Part shown: positions 55,601 through 60,724 of the stretch, piece by piece
Position numbering within the stretch: position 1 is the first letter of the stretch
Layout: each line of letters begins with the position of its first letter
Source: Tachypleus tridentatus
Lineage: Eukaryota > Arthropoda > Merostomata > Xiphosura > Limulidae
DNA: 64,000 bases
Reading direction: 5' to 3'
Assembly (NCBI RefSeq): GCF_004210375.1
Contig: NC_134829.1
Coordinates: 31,760,034 to 31,824,033 of the forward strand
The notes under the pieces: model-generated
The model's database searches: none
The model's input: only the letters and a program-made list of their open reading frames with translations
What the model was told of the DNA's origin: nothing
Translations under genes and position numbers: made by a program

Positions 55601-57176
55601 CCTATGGAATGTTTTTTCACTATTTTATTTAAGTCTTTATATAGGGGTCCATAATAAAAAAAAATATTTTGGCACCCATTGACCTCACCTACCAAGGAGC
55701 CCTACAAGGGGATGCACTACAATGCCAAACAAGGATAATGCAGCAACACCAGGGTTTCATGAGCACCATACCCAAACTCCAGCATCAGATACAATGTCCA
55801 CAACACAGGTTGAAAACATCTAACATTGGTACTTGATTGACCCTAGCCCAAATCAACAGCTTATTGACCCTGAGGAAGCCACCTCAAGGCCACCTGTATA
55901 CAGAAAATCAAGGCCAAAGTGGTGTGTTAGGGTTGAACCTCTCAACCACCAGGATCCTCTCCTCCCCTTCATGGGTCACAACATACGGCAAATACACAGG
56001 TGGACGTTTAGATCCCAGAGGAAGTAAACTAAAAGAACTGAACCTTCTCTGGGAGGTCCCCTCACCACATATGGTAATCCACACCTAGGAGAGTTGCACT
56101 GGCTTCAAAAAGACATTTTTAATAACAAAAGATACATAATATTGCCATTGTATAACATTCACTGCTATAGAAAAACTTAAGTTATGTTTGATGTTGGGAA
56201 GAAGTTCTATTCACAAGCATCTCTTCAGAAAAACTGATTAAACAGACAGCTCTACAAGTTTACATGAAACAGTCAGAAGTGACTTCACAGCACAAGTGGT
56301 GTTCCATCTGGCAAAATCTGTAAACACGGTAAATGCTTTTCACATCATTTATATGCATGTTCATTTATTCATTCTGCTAACACACATTACAGTTTATGAG
56401 TTACACAAACCAGATGCATGAAGAACTTCCATAGTTATTCTGTACATAACTTATCATACTGTTAAATATTACAAAGTGCATACAGAATTTATCATACTAT
56501 TAATTGAATGCCCATATGTAACTTGTCATAGTGTAACTATAATGTTTTACATAACTTATTACACTGTTATTACAATGTAAACACACAGCTTATGTCATAC
56601 AGTTACTACAAGGTGTATAAATAATTTATGCCATATTTTTATTATTAGACAAATTAACTTGGGTCATAGTGATTTTAAATTGCTCATAGATATGTCATTA
56701 ATTTTAAAAATAAAATTTTGACCACTGTGACAGCATACTATCTTTTAAATCTCATCCACAAGCAGATAGAAGAAACACTGAGTTATTTTCTATTTCTCCA
56801 CTTTAACACATAAAATGTACGAACTGTACTTACAAATATTGAACCTCTACACTTCATTTTTTTTTTTTCAAAAAAATATAAAGGTACTGTCAGTGAGTTC
56901 ATAAAATAACTTTGTGATTAAATTATTTGAAACAAATCAGGTCACCATAATTACAAGTTTGGCACAATGAATTAGAAACAGAGCAAATTGACTTACCTCT
57001 TCATTCCTTTTGTTGAATTTAAGATTTAATCCTATATTAGTCTTATTTGCCGACATGCTTTCCATGGAATTTGTCTGAACAAAGACAGTACCAGTCATCT
57101 TGGATAACAAGAGGCTGCTAATCCCCATCTTTTGTGCAACTTGAAATCCTGTCATGTAGTGGTCTGTCATTAAATT
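10360..57176 (-). CDS. XRN1: XRN1 (pacman) 5'-3' exoribonuclease, 3' half of gene, 16 coding segments
   Basis: XRN1 degrades decapped, 5'-monophosphorylated mRNA in the cytoplasm and P-bodies. Coding segments, in gene order: 56997-57176, 46673-46755, 38311-38394, 35616-35751, 35182-35377, 34164-34396, 28679-28987, 28187-28336, 24529-24697, 23148-23247, 17590-17674, 15495-15599, 14490-14583, 11578-11825, 11410-11538, 10360-10644. They total 2586 nt (861 codons plus TGA) with consistent phases. Recognition rests on family motifs: KTNIGLNLKFNKRNEE, IPGYSKKI, FDRVVNVREGYAVPLGLRG, PGGTEIRCSATRRYRL, AALINLSHGNR, FIPLQ|VTKK and the terminal RLAVNF. The N-terminal nuclease domain with its catalytic acidic residues is outside the window to the right, so activity cannot be judged. 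Introns run from under 0.1 kb to about 10 kb and hold nearly all the transposons. The first segment here begins at an acceptor, so at least one upstream exon exists beyond 64000. Confidence 0.95.
11410..11538 (-). CDS. XRN1: XRN1 exon: tail ending in conserved FIPLQ
   Basis: 129 nt, 43 codons in phase 0, ending at donor CTGCAG|GTAAGTTG. It encodes CADEKLSEWKSKQKVGDTF and ends MSSVNPFIPLQ. The terminal FIPLQ followed by VTKK in the next exon reproduces the conserved junction I know from vertebrate XRN1. This shows the reading frame after the stop-containing segment is the true one. Confidence 0.82.
11539..11577 (-). other. 39-nt GT...AG segment with two in-frame stop codons inside XRN1
   Basis: Read on the minus strand it starts GTGGCAGG and ends ACATTTTACAG. 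It contains TAG and TGA in the XRN1 frame, and 39 nt is a multiple of three. Removing it joins SSMLLF to CADEKLSEW in frame. The acceptor is good and the donor poor. It may be a minimal intron, a pair of nonsense mutations in a decaying paralogue, or an assembly error. Confidence 0.5.
11578..11825 (-). CDS. XRN1: XRN1 exon: proline-rich tail segment
   Basis: 248 nt from acceptor CTAATTAG. It encodes GPPPLPLFSPSASGPQYSQ, then HPPPPPITFIPDSFVNEHR, then a Q/S/N-rich run ending NLSQNSSMLLF. Two proline clusters stand out. Drosophila XRN1 is reported to bind the DCP1 EVH1 domain through a proline-rich tail motif, so these are candidate sites (inference). The right-hand limit at 11578 is uncertain because the frame hits TAG (11560-11562) and TGA (11554-11556) just after; see the 39-nt segment. 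Confidence 0.75.
11826..15494 (-). other. XRN1 introns (11826-14489 and 14584-15494)
   Basis: Very AT-rich intron DNA. No transposon or RNA gene was recognised. Confidence 0.6.
14490..14583 (-). CDS. XRN1: XRN1 exon: end of dsRBD-like helix and Pro/Gln linker
   Basis: 94 nt, acceptor CTTTAG|AATAGG and donor GGAG|GTTGGT. It encodes NRMRYQEKAALPSSQGLITT then VRTQLHPVHRG. The EKAAL piece would finish the alternating-Ala helix started in the previous exon. It leaves in phase 1 and the next exon completes a Gly codon. Confidence 0.78.
15495..15599 (-). CDS. XRN1: XRN1 exon: rest of dsRBD-like block
   Basis: 105 nt, phase 0 in and out. The acceptor is GTTTAG|CAACTG. The donor is the weak ATT|GTGTATC, chosen because it is the one that keeps the next exon open. 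It encodes QLYQAVVLLPNGLQFFSTPA and ASESAAEEAI, fitting the V.L.NGL ... (S/E).AKE.AA pattern of the dsRBD-like block. Without splicing here the frame runs into TAG a few codons later. Confidence 0.78.
15890..17395 (+). repeat. ~1.5-kb AT-rich TTAA-ended element, copy A
   Basis: Collinear with the reverse complement of 58949-60446 over its whole length. Shared strings include CTTTCTA..(A/G)TGACTTC, TTTACCTAATCT followed by CCTTAACTA, CAAGTATTC and TGGATTATTAG. It starts TTAACTCTCTC. Near the start is GGTCAATTTAACCGACC and about 370 bp in is TTGGTCAATTTGACCAA, both near-palindromes. No coding sequence was seen. The right end near 17395 is approximate. Confidence 0.75.
17405..17468 (-). repeat. 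SINE tail fragment
   Basis: GTGCAAAGCTACACAACAGG followed by CTATCTGTGCTCTGCCCACC is the 3' tail of the family 1 SINE (same order as at 3790-3835). The head is absent. It sits at the right edge of the TTAA-ended copy A. Confidence 0.65.
17590..17674 (-). CDS. XRN1: XRN1 exon: start of dsRBD-like C-terminal block
   Basis: 85 nt. The acceptor follows a T-rich tract (TTTTTTTTCAAG) and the donor is ATG|GTAAGT. It encodes AVRELLDFISRNMGGRMPEY then RYSMVGPM. With the next exon it forms the block homologous to the vertebrate XRN1 segment in which (I/L)-S..GMP.P.(F/Y) precedes an L-NGL-.GP strand, like a degenerate double-stranded-RNA-binding fold. Confidence 0.85.
18546..22300 (-). mobile_element. 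Same LINE family, internally deleted (copy 1)
   Basis: About 3.75 kb in the 17674-23148 XRN1 intron. Its 3' end carries TTGGTTGG and the GGCACAAAGC tail block, as in copy 2. The RT is recognisable (about 20.9-20.0 kb), as are the endonuclease (about 21.75-21.4 kb), RNase H traces (about 19.3 kb) and the 5' leader (about 22.2 kb: GTTGGACCCC, CAGGATCCTCTCCTCCCC). Compared with copy 2, roughly 1.2 kb of ORF1 is missing near 22000-22030, where the end of ORF1 passes straight into leader sequence. The longest remnant, 19454-19933 (159 codons), is the region between RT and RNase H. I found no convincing target-site duplication. Confidence 0.85.
21470..21708 (-). repeat. 57-bp tandem repeat x4 inside LINE copy 1 endonuclease
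   Basis: The unit begins AGATGTGATGGATACAGCC and recurs at about 21481, 21538, 21595 and 21652, a 57-bp period. Units are almost identical. Because 57 is divisible by three, the frame holds and the minus strand encodes four copies of a 19-residue block starting LPLPFNTPLEAV. In copies 2, 3 and 4 this block occurs once. Confidence 0.9.
23148..23247 (-). CDS. XRN1: XRN1 exon: low-complexity tail, short charged segment
   Basis: 100 nt, acceptor ATAG|GTGCAAG and donor ACAAG|GTAAAG. It joins the previous exon as G|GT (Gly). It encodes GARDALHNKPNATDSSHGQ then YSQKKSEIQKEKSTR. Identification rests on matching phase (in at 1, out at 2) and good splice sites; there is no domain. Confidence 0.78.
23590..24035 (-). 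repeat. TTAA-ended element, partial copy C
   Basis: In element sense it starts TTAACACTTTTCATACAGGG, then GGTCAATGTGACC, a palindrome at the same place as in copy A. Further in it shares GTGCAAAGTAA and TAATCTCTAA.A.CT with copy B. Similarity fades around 23590, so only the first roughly 450 bp are supported. Confidence 0.55.
24529..24697 (-). CDS. XRN1: XRN1 exon: tail segment with conserved LxMWEGL motif
   Basis: 169 nt. The acceptor is CCTGTAAAG (weak AAG) and the donor CGAG|GTATAG. It reads EMENVHQNLQFLSMWEGLKN and ends VAVEELFRG. The FLSMWEGL piece resembles the short acidic-Trp segment (F..IW..L) in the tail of vertebrate XRN1, suggesting a conserved linear interaction motif. It leaves in phase 1. 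Confidence 0.85.
25335..25475 (-). repeat. Fold-back-related half element
   Basis: Reverse-complement order of the same arm: CCTGACAATGACTGAAGAAG, GTCGAAACATTGTT, CCCATACCAGTCG and GGGTTTTCTCATCA. The preceding 25060-25330 is A- and C-rich and may belong to a larger parent element whose end carries this arm. Confidence 0.55.
26602..26843. mobile_element. piggyBac-style MITE with TTAA target site
   Basis: A 242-bp non-coding unit bounded by TTAA on both sides (26598-26601, 26844-26847). The inverted ends CCTGTTCACTGCC and GGCAGTCAACAGG match at 12 of 13 positions. Inside the left end there is a short palindromic motif (GACGAGGTAACTCGTC). TTAA duplication with short CC-starting inverted repeats is typical of piggyBac elements; a non-coding unit of this size would be a MITE mobilised in trans. 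Confidence 0.8.
27480..27860. repeat. Diverged ~70-bp tandem array
   Basis: AGCTTTAAGAAATGTG-like strings recur at about 27490, 27567, 27637, 27708, 27774 and 27838. Each is followed by GTGAAT..(A/G)GTGAAATGTAAT. Spacing varies from about 64 to 77 bp. An old array with no coding. Confidence 0.75.
28187..28336 (-). CDS. XRN1: XRN1 exon: low-complexity tail, part 2
   Basis: 150 nt, 50 codons, phase 0 at both ends. The acceptor is CTAG|GATTCC and the donor CAG|GTACATG. It encodes DSRTQSGVPVDFVTPVLAKP then a polar run ending QNAELKQ. There is no recognised domain. Because it is a phase 0-0 exon it could be skipped without a frameshift. Confidence 0.8.
28679..28987 (-). CDS. XRN1: XRN1 exon: low-complexity tail, part 1
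   Basis: 309 nt, 103 uninterrupted codons. The acceptor is TTTGTGTAG and the donor AGG|GTAAGC. It begins DWKEKKKNYKFQREGNFDSF and is rich in S, H, Q and Y (for example QHQHLQTSHCSSTRQPPF). This fits the unstructured C-terminal tail of animal XRN1 after the SH3-like domain. Evidence is phase, splice signals and openness rather than similarity, because this part of the family diverges fast. Confidence 0.85.
29491..30770 (+). mobile_element. Complete mariner element, inactive
   Basis: 1280 bp with imperfect terminal inverted repeats of about 25 bp (left TCAGGTCTTCCAATAAGTAA; right end reversed TCAGGTCATCCCTTAAGTGA) and TA on both sides (29489-29490, 30771-30772). The plus strand carries a mariner transposase from about 29670: the helix-turn-helix region (KGNSAAETTGNIQGVYGV), then after a frame break FRLGDYSLSDVPRSGRPVEF and KWVPHDLTEANLRER. 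The three catalytic Asp contexts are all visible: TEDEKQ, LHQDNA and PSDYHLF. The frame has stops or shifts after RWF, after YFYCQE and after HQDNA, so it cannot make transposase. Confidence 0.92.
29809..30333 (+). pseudogene. Mariner transposase, longest remaining open part
   Basis: 174 codons of the mariner transposase, from the GDYSL..PRSGRP linker through KWVPHDL, the first catalytic Asp (VTEDEKQIFY) and WWDIVGVIQF, ending at a stop after PYFYCQE. The usual protein is about 345 residues. The missing N-terminus lies in another frame upstream and the second and third Asp regions lie in other frames downstream. Confidence 0.88.
31245..31640. repeat. Tandem array with 104/81/104-bp spacing
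   Basis: The string TTGGAACATCAGGACCATCC and near variants starts at about 31262, 31366, 31447 and 31551. Units share AGAGTCCTTCAACAAGTAA, CCATAGCCAAGGTAAA and GATCCAC. The second unit lacks about 23 bp. The open frames here (for example 31382-31756 minus) come from the repetition and are not genes. Confidence 0.88.
31641..34163 (-). other. XRN1 intron remainder with a hairpin near 33.96 kb
   Basis: The intron between 34164 and 28987 also holds the mariner and the 104/81-bp array. TGTGATAGTTT at about 33960 and AAACTATCACA at about 34013 form an inverted repeat around a loop of about 40 nt. The rest is AT-rich and unassigned. Confidence 0.5.
34164..34396 (-). CDS. XRN1: XRN1 exon: SH3-like domain, second half
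   Basis: 233 nt, acceptor TTATCCAG and donor GAG|GTAAGA. It encodes MYDVVFDKSFPGGTEIRCS, RRYRLQAAALINLSHGNRLK, and then a less conserved run SFLQSFKNVQESMFDAD. The (V/E)(V/L)FD..FPGG..IRCS..R.YRL...ALINLSHG pattern is diagnostic for XRN1. It leaves in phase 0. Confidence 0.95.
35182..35377 (-). CDS. XRN1: XRN1 exon: SH3-like domain, first half
   Basis: 196 nt, from acceptor TAG|GATAAC to donor GAGG|GTGAGTG. It includes VKPYLLYRPFYCHGWSVPDP and FDRVVNVREGYAVPLGLRG, then TVIGIHEG. These are among the most conserved strings of the XRN1 SH3-like domain. It leaves in phase 1 and is joined by the next exon as G|GA GAT AAA. Confidence 0.95.
35616..35751 (-). CDS. XRN1: XRN1 exon: winged-helix end and linker helix
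   Basis: 136 nt. The acceptor TTTGAAG is fixed by phase, since GG|A AGG GAT restores the frame; the donor is CAA|GTAAGT. It encodes RDLIHQISAWLKSLPCSKVE, followed by a helical stretch containing AIEEIVDKFQ. This matches the XRN1 pattern (I-WLK..P ... A.VE.IEE.V) before the SH3-like domain. Confidence 0.9.
36117..36344. repeat. Fold-back (inverted-repeat) element, best copy
   Basis: The outer ends TGATGACA (36117) and TGTCATCA (to 36344) are inverted. Inside, AATGTATCTCAAGACAG pairs with CCATCTTGAGATACAT, followed by GATACAGGTATTAAAAC paired with GTTTTAAAATCTACACC, and ACATTTTGACCTTCTTAG near the centre pairs with CTAAGAAGGTTGAAACAT. The whole unit is a long imperfect palindrome of about 228 bp. 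Confidence 0.8.
37608..38228. repeat. 41-bp minisatellite, 15 copies
   Basis: The unit CTTGATCACTATGAATACTG followed by TACAACTATTAGAATRCACAC recurs every 41 bp. Units 1-2 have A at the R position, units 3-8 have G, unit 9 is a variant (ATTACAAATACACAC), unit 10 has G and units 11-15 have A. 41 is not a multiple of three and no frame runs through it. It lies in an XRN1 intron about 80 nt from the 38311 donor. Confidence 0.95.
38311..38394 (-). CDS. XRN1: XRN1 exon: winged-helix domain, middle
   Basis: 84 nt, entered and left in phase 2. The acceptor is TTTCCACAG and the donor GG|GTAAGA. It reads FPILFERIVSCIQQDII then HVSDLFPEENG. This corresponds to the XRN1 segment (P-LF-YI ... D-(L/I)(F/W)P-EN). 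The donor lies only about 80 nt upstream, in gene sense, of the 41-bp minisatellite. Confidence 0.9.
38395..40233 (-). other. XRN1 intron left of LINE copy 2
   Basis: Mostly AT-rich. At 39740-40148 the plus strand has VIIVTDGSYNKNSK in one frame and an 89-codon open stretch starting MKVKHEAKMLAPWIAERNLC in another. This hints at a decayed coding element of unknown family. No other feature seen. Confidence 0.4.
40500..40760 (-). repeat. Tandem ~160-bp duplication in LINE copy 2 3' UTR
   Basis: The string AGTCACCTGAAG followed by GGCCTTTCCAGTCCTG occurs at about 40535 and again about 160 bp on at about 40693. Diverged flanking sequence also matches (GAGTTATTTGACGTTA versus AAGTTATTTAATATTA). 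The two units are clearly diverged, so the duplication is older than the insertion or was inherited from the master element. Confidence 0.75.
40835..41683 (-). pseudogene. LINE copy 2 RNase H domain and C-terminus, open for 282 residues
   Basis: The longest open frame in the window. RNase H motifs appear in order: IYTDGSK (Asp), AELYAI (Glu), FTDLLN (Asp), WIPGHVGIHRNELAD (Asp). All four acidic positions are therefore present. After about residue 210 comes CSLCDTQITISHILLSC, the Cys/His block usual at the C-terminus of these LINE ORF2 proteins. It is the 3' part of the ORF2 polyprotein cut off from the RT by frameshifts, not an independent gene. Being open does not show function. Confidence 0.85.
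42455..43332 (-). pseudogene. LINE copy 2 reverse transcriptase core
   Basis: The open 190-residue stretch 42760-43332 carries the RT fingers/palm motifs: AIVLPFSKPGKDPKIPSNYH, ALMSCLCKTLERMVNSHL, and the QCGFQEQRSTIGHL block before VSVFFDLE, the palm Asp region. Across a frame break, 42455-42643 carries LYVNDFHISC, where the second catalytic Asp of YVDD is Asn. It belongs to ORF2 of the LINE at 40246-46185. Confidence 0.85.
43640..44470 (-). pseudogene. LINE copy 2 APE-type endonuclease domain
   Basis: At 44045-44317 the minus strand reads HEGVALLVDQHVPTLSLPLD, ITVCSLYLSP and PFFILGNFNGHHPSGEV. The pattern is that of apurinic-like endonucleases of LINEs (SLYLSPG ... GDFN.H). The expected Asp of GDFN is Asn here. 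Downstream, 43640-44032 continues toward the RT with frame changes. Confidence 0.75.
45060..45240 (-). pseudogene. LINE copy 2 ORF1 zinc-knuckle (gag) region
   Basis: Minus-strand translation gives YLTCRVRPYVPKPL, a stop, then CWQFSHSTMSC and LTCARCSSKDPYECETDPHC with CISCNGSH after it. The repeated Cys/His spacing is that of the zinc knuckles in ORF1 proteins of I/Jockey-group LINEs, which bind element RNA. An internal TGA and the changed first knuckle (one expected Cys absent) mark it as decayed. Confidence 0.75.
46673..46755 (-). CDS. XRN1: XRN1 exon: start of winged-helix domain
   Basis: 83 nt with acceptor CTACGTAG (read on the minus strand) and donor AA|GTAAGTTT. It encodes IPGYSKKINNIWLYSDKA and then VEVMKEYIEK. 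This matches the XRN1 winged-helix start (PGY-K-K ... W-YS..A ... YLE). The exon sits just right of the full-length LINE at 40246-46185. Confidence 0.9.
47220..48010 (-). pseudogene. Penelope-like reverse transcriptase, C-terminal fragment
   Basis: The minus strand around 47.82-47.65 kb reads TIELGENGKVNFFDL, then FRKQTYSDDIISAFSIHP and YKLAMFHRLLH. This is the (K)FT.E...NFLDL ... YRKPT.(T/S)D ... HP...K.A..... (L/M).(H/R) signature of Penelope-like RT after the catalytic palm. Further down (about 47.5-47.4 kb) there are traces such as YIGNPHKICNILN. It is broken by many stops, and a GIY-YIG endonuclease was not found. Confidence 0.6.
48400..49900 (-). pseudogene. DIRS-like retrotransposon reverse transcriptase, decayed
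   Basis: Minus-strand pieces in adjacent frames read LPEFYFHLFVMYKKM (about 49.66 kb), VTNAYLHIPIVESSHYYQR (about 49.49 kb) and LQFRTLPFELALVLCVFCQI (about 49.40 kb). Order and wording match the DIRS/tyrosine-recombinase retroelement RT: (G)FYSHLFVVPKK, DAYLHIPI, FRALPFGL. The palm Asp before AYLHIPI is Asn here. More broken sequence follows to about 48.4 kb. I could not find the recombinase domain or the terminal repeats. Confidence 0.7.
50150..50620 (-). pseudogene. Tc1/mariner-superfamily transposase fragment
   Basis: Two minus-strand frames together give TDEIHSPIHRYVFAHSCIIW and then VIMYFGFTSSAVIRVYIFEE. This resembles the WTDE.HF...G.VN..N.R.W and KV.VW(C/F)GF....I.GP(Y/F)FFE blocks around the first catalytic Asp of Tc1/mariner-type transposases. 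It is short and frameshifted. It abuts the 3' end of LINE copy 3. Confidence 0.5.
50734..56090 (-). mobile_element. Same LINE family, near full length (copy 3)
   Basis: About 5.36 kb in the 46755-56997 XRN1 intron. The 3' end has a clean (TTGG)n run at 50731-50748 and the ACAAAGCAAC tail block. RNase H (51403-51846: IYTYGSK, FTAKLYDIS, IYTDSLC), RT (52853-53134: LFSKPGKDPKFPSNYYPVAL; YVDD read as YVNN at about 52.50 kb), endonuclease (about 54.3-54.0 kb) and ORF1 (about 55.6-54.5 kb) are all recognisable but broken. Flanks GAGCTGCATTGG (50722-50733) and GAGTTGCACTGG (56091-56102) look like a 12-bp target-site duplication with two mismatches. Catalytic positions are lost, for example IYTYGSK for IYTDGSK. 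Confidence 0.88.
56103..56996 (-). other. XRN1 intron, unassigned AT-rich
   Basis: Between LINE copy 3 and the exon at 56997. Nothing recognised. Confidence 0.55.
56997..57176 (-). CDS. XRN1: XRN1 exon: end of structured core
   Basis: Sixty codons, phase 0 at both ends. The acceptor reads TTTGTAG and the donor GAG|GTAAGT. The segment starts NLMTDHYMTGFQVA and ends KTNIGLNLKFNKRNEE. The latter is nearly identical to the block I know from animal XRN1 just before the winged-helix domain. The next segment opens IPGY, restoring the family string EE-(V/I)PGY. No further upstream exon was found between 57177 and 64000. Confidence 0.92.
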
Positions 57177-57639
57177 CTACAAAGAAAAACAATATATGCA
57201 CAAATATGTTAAGACATTTGAAATTAGAACTTATGTGTACCAATATATGTTGACTTAAATGCAATACCAGCTTTTGATTCTATATTAACTAAGCCAGCAT
57301 TCTGTTTGTAGGTAAATAATATGCAAATAATTGCATAGAAAACCAATCTTCCTATATTATGAATGATAAAATACACTTGTTTATTTAGGAAATTAAATGT
57401 CCAATCCATAATTTTTTGTAATTGTGACAATTACTTTAGGTGAGTATAGCTACGTTACAAGAACTGTAACTTACAGAGCATCATACTGTCATAAATAGTG
57501 AAACCACACTTTGTAACTCCTTTATTTTTTACGTTGAGATAAGTCTTCATATTCCCACAGTAATATATATTAGAGAAAATTAATACTGATAGAGTTAAAT
57601 AAACAAATTAAAAGAAAGGACTGCATAAAAAACAGCAAG

Positions 57640-57990
57640 TCCAAATTTCTGACTAATTATACTGGTTTGTTATAACCAAACACAAGCCAAAACAAAACTA
57701 AATTTAAAAAAACAAAAAAAACACTGCACTGATTAAAAGCATCCCCAGGGTACAAGATATAATGTGCAATATAAAATGTGCCCTTGATTTTAAGAGGTGA
57801 CTGAAAATATAGGACCTACAATGCAGTGGGGATACACCATCTATCAGTCTTAACCAGTCTCACATAAAGAATTAAAATACAGTAAAAGAATATTAATAGA
57901 AATAGAAAGTAAAGGACTGAGATGTGTGCTCAAGCCCACAACATCCCAAATCTATATAGTCCTTCACTGCCCTTCCGTTATAAACATTGT
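57640..57990. repeat. ~340-bp dispersed repeat, copy 1
   Basis: Shares order and wording with 58440-58795: CACTGCACT.(A/G)TTAAAA, GTACAAG.TATAATGTG, GTGGGGATACACC, CCAGTCTCACAT, GTGCTCAAGCCCACAA and CCTTCACTG. The ORF at 57926-58231 overlaps its end and is AT-rich noise. Confidence 0.75.
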
Positions 57991-58439
57991 AACTTTGCAA
58001 TTATTCAGATATTGTAAAAATTTTAATAAATTACAATATTTTATCAGTAATGATGAAATACTGATACAAAAATTAATAGTTAATGGATTTAATAAAGAAT
58101 ACTTAAATACAATTGCTAAACTATTCTGTAATAAATATAAGAATATATTAAATAAATGCAAAAAAACAAAAATTAAAGAAATTTTACTAAAAATTTCTAA
58201 ACTATTTTTAGTTATGAATAAGGTAATCTAATAGCTTGGCACTACTTTATGCAGATGTACACCTTACCATATGTAAAGGTTTGTTTAGAGGATGATATTT
58301 GCAGTAGACTTAATGAGTGGTGGTTGGGAGTTATACTAGTTAATTTAGATAACTGGATGGGACCCTGCATACTAGTATAATTCATTTACTGGACTGCCAA
58401 TTAGTGCCTTTCTACCATAATAAGGGGCTGGAATGCTAA

Positions 58440-58795
58440 TATCAACAGTTAAGTTCATTTAACTTTGTTTGTCATAACCTAAAAACAAGTCAAAACAAAA
58501 ATAATAAACATAAAATACTGCACTAGTTAAAAATACCCCAGAGTACAAGCTATAATGTGGCATACAAAAGTTACACTAGGTTTTGGAGGTTACTGTGGAA
58601 GTAGGACAGACCCATGCTGTAGTGGGGATACACCGTCTACAAGTCTTAACCTCCATTCACCAGTCTCACATGAAGAAATGAAATAAATGAGTACCAAGAG
58701 ATATAGAAATAGAACTTAGGAGAAGGAGATGTGGGTGCTCAAGCCCACAATGTCTCACATATATATCACCCTTCACTGTCTGGAGACAGTTATGA
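58440..58795. repeat. ~340-bp dispersed repeat, copy 2
   Basis: A direct second copy of 57640-57990 about 800 bp away, clearly diverged (for example CCCCAGAGTACAAGCTATAA for CCCCAGGGTACAAGATATAA). It ends with CTGGAGACAG. The 450 bp between the copies is unassigned. Confidence 0.75.
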
Positions 58796-58948
58796 GAAGA
58801 TGACTGCTCTTCAAAATAAAGAAAAAATTAATTGAAAAATAAGAATAAGAGAAATAAAGTACTTATTCCTCAAATAGTTGTACCTTATTTTTCTTATTTT
58901 TATTTTTCAATAAAATGGAAATAATTTTTGTTATCCTTATTATTCCCA

Positions 58949-60446
58949 TCAACTCTTTCACCACAGGTATTCCTTACATCACATGATACAATTACATGCA
59001 ATTCATATAGCATAAAATTTTGGCTAATAATCCATATTTTAACAGCATACAAGTTTTTCCCCACAAGTGTAACATTTTCTCCAGGTATCTTCTCATCTCT
59101 AATTTATCCACCATCCCCCATGAAACTATGATCTTAAATATAAATTACTCACAATACAATCACTAATGCTCAGACAAACCATAACTTTTGTAGCCTTCAA
59201 TTTTGTTTGGTTAAGAGCTATCAAGTACAAAATCAGACCCCTCATGTAACATCCTCTCTTTCAGGATCTGTTAACAGTTCTTATAACAAATAAAATGTCA
59301 AGAAGCTCATTTATCATATGACATATTGTATTACATTGTGTTCTGAAGTGTCAATTTCACTTACAATACAATTTTAGTTCCCATGGGAATCATAACAGCT
59401 CCTCACATCGTTAGAAAATTAGAAAAAAACTTGATTGTTAGAGGACATTGTCTAACTTTTTGCATGTTATTAGTCCATGTTATTTGGTGCATTATTTAAA
59501 TAAATAAAAATTATTAAAGTACTACCACTATTAGTATAAAAAAATTAGGATTAACTGACACTGACAACTGATAGCAAGAAAAAAAGAATACTTGGTGAAG
59601 CACTTTATTTCATTTTTCATATGTATTCTCTATTACAATGACAGTAACTAAAATATAAAAATATAGATCTATTTAGGTTAGTTAAGGCCAGATTAGGTAA
59701 AATAAATAATAACCTTGTATTAGGTACACATGTGAGCAGCTTGGAGTAGCTCTTGGGTAATGTTATTTGGTAGTGTAATGTGAGATGTGCATTCACCAAG
59801 TTAATTACAACTTACAAAGGCAGAAATAACAGACATGGTTCAAACAGCAATCAGAAGGGCAAAAACACAATAACATTTTATTGTAAATAGATCTATAATA
59901 TTACAAATTTAAAGCTATTTAGGATAAATTAATGTAGTTTCAAGCTATGTTTGAAGTCACTCTAGAAAGGAAAGGTTAGTAACTTATATTTACTTCAATT
60001 TTTTTTTGGAGGTGGGAGAGTTGAAGTAATTCAATTTGGCCAACCTTGTACAGAGTAAGAGTAAAAAGAGGTACTAGATAAAATACAGTTTTACAGAAAA
60101 CAAACATTTCAAATGTATTTAGAAGATTTTAGAGATTACAGGAATGACCTCAAGATTTGTGAGATAAATATTTTAAATTTTAACAAGAAAATTACTTACT
60201 TTGCACATGTATCATACAAAACAAATATTAGATATACAGAAGGACAAATATCTTTTTTTTAGTTTACAAAATAATATGATTTTTTGTACATGAAAGGCTT
60301 ATAATGTTTACTAAAAGACTGCTGGATTTTGTGAAGATATACACACTATATCAAAGTTAGTAGTATCAAACCTATAAAGACTGTATACAAGTACAAAAGG
60401 ATCAAGTGGTAGGTATGAATGATTGAACCTGCATGGAGAGGGTTAA
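58949..60446 (-). repeat. ~1.5-kb AT-rich TTAA-ended element, copy B
   Basis: Inverted relative to copy A. In element sense it starts TTAACCCTCTCCATGCAGG (60446 downward) and ends in the complement of TCAACTCTTTCACCACAGG (58949). The two ends form an imperfect inverted repeat of about 18 bp next to TTAA and a mutated TCAA. It is non-coding. The LINE copy 4 remnant lies about 280 bp to the right. Confidence 0.72.
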
Positions 60447-60724
60447 AACCATAGGTGCATAACATGTCTTATAAATACAAATGTTTGCATGTTTTTATAC
60501 TGGAAGTGTATTTTCAACAGATATTTACCTTCTCTAATCCAAAGCTATCTCAGACCTGGTCTGCTCTCTAAGCAACAGTTGAAACAAACAAATCTTGATC
60601 AAACAATCAGATAAAGAACTGGGATAAATGAAAAACAGGATGGTCAGTAGCCATGGAGAATAAACAAGGAGGAAGGGCAAATAAATGAGGGCATGATAGA
60701 TTTTTAGTATAAAACATTGATCCA

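Noticed and set aside
57926-58231. 101-codon plus-strand ORF
   Set aside because: It is rich in Lys, Ile, Asn and Leu in very AT-rich DNA, starts inside a dispersed repeat, and has no motif.
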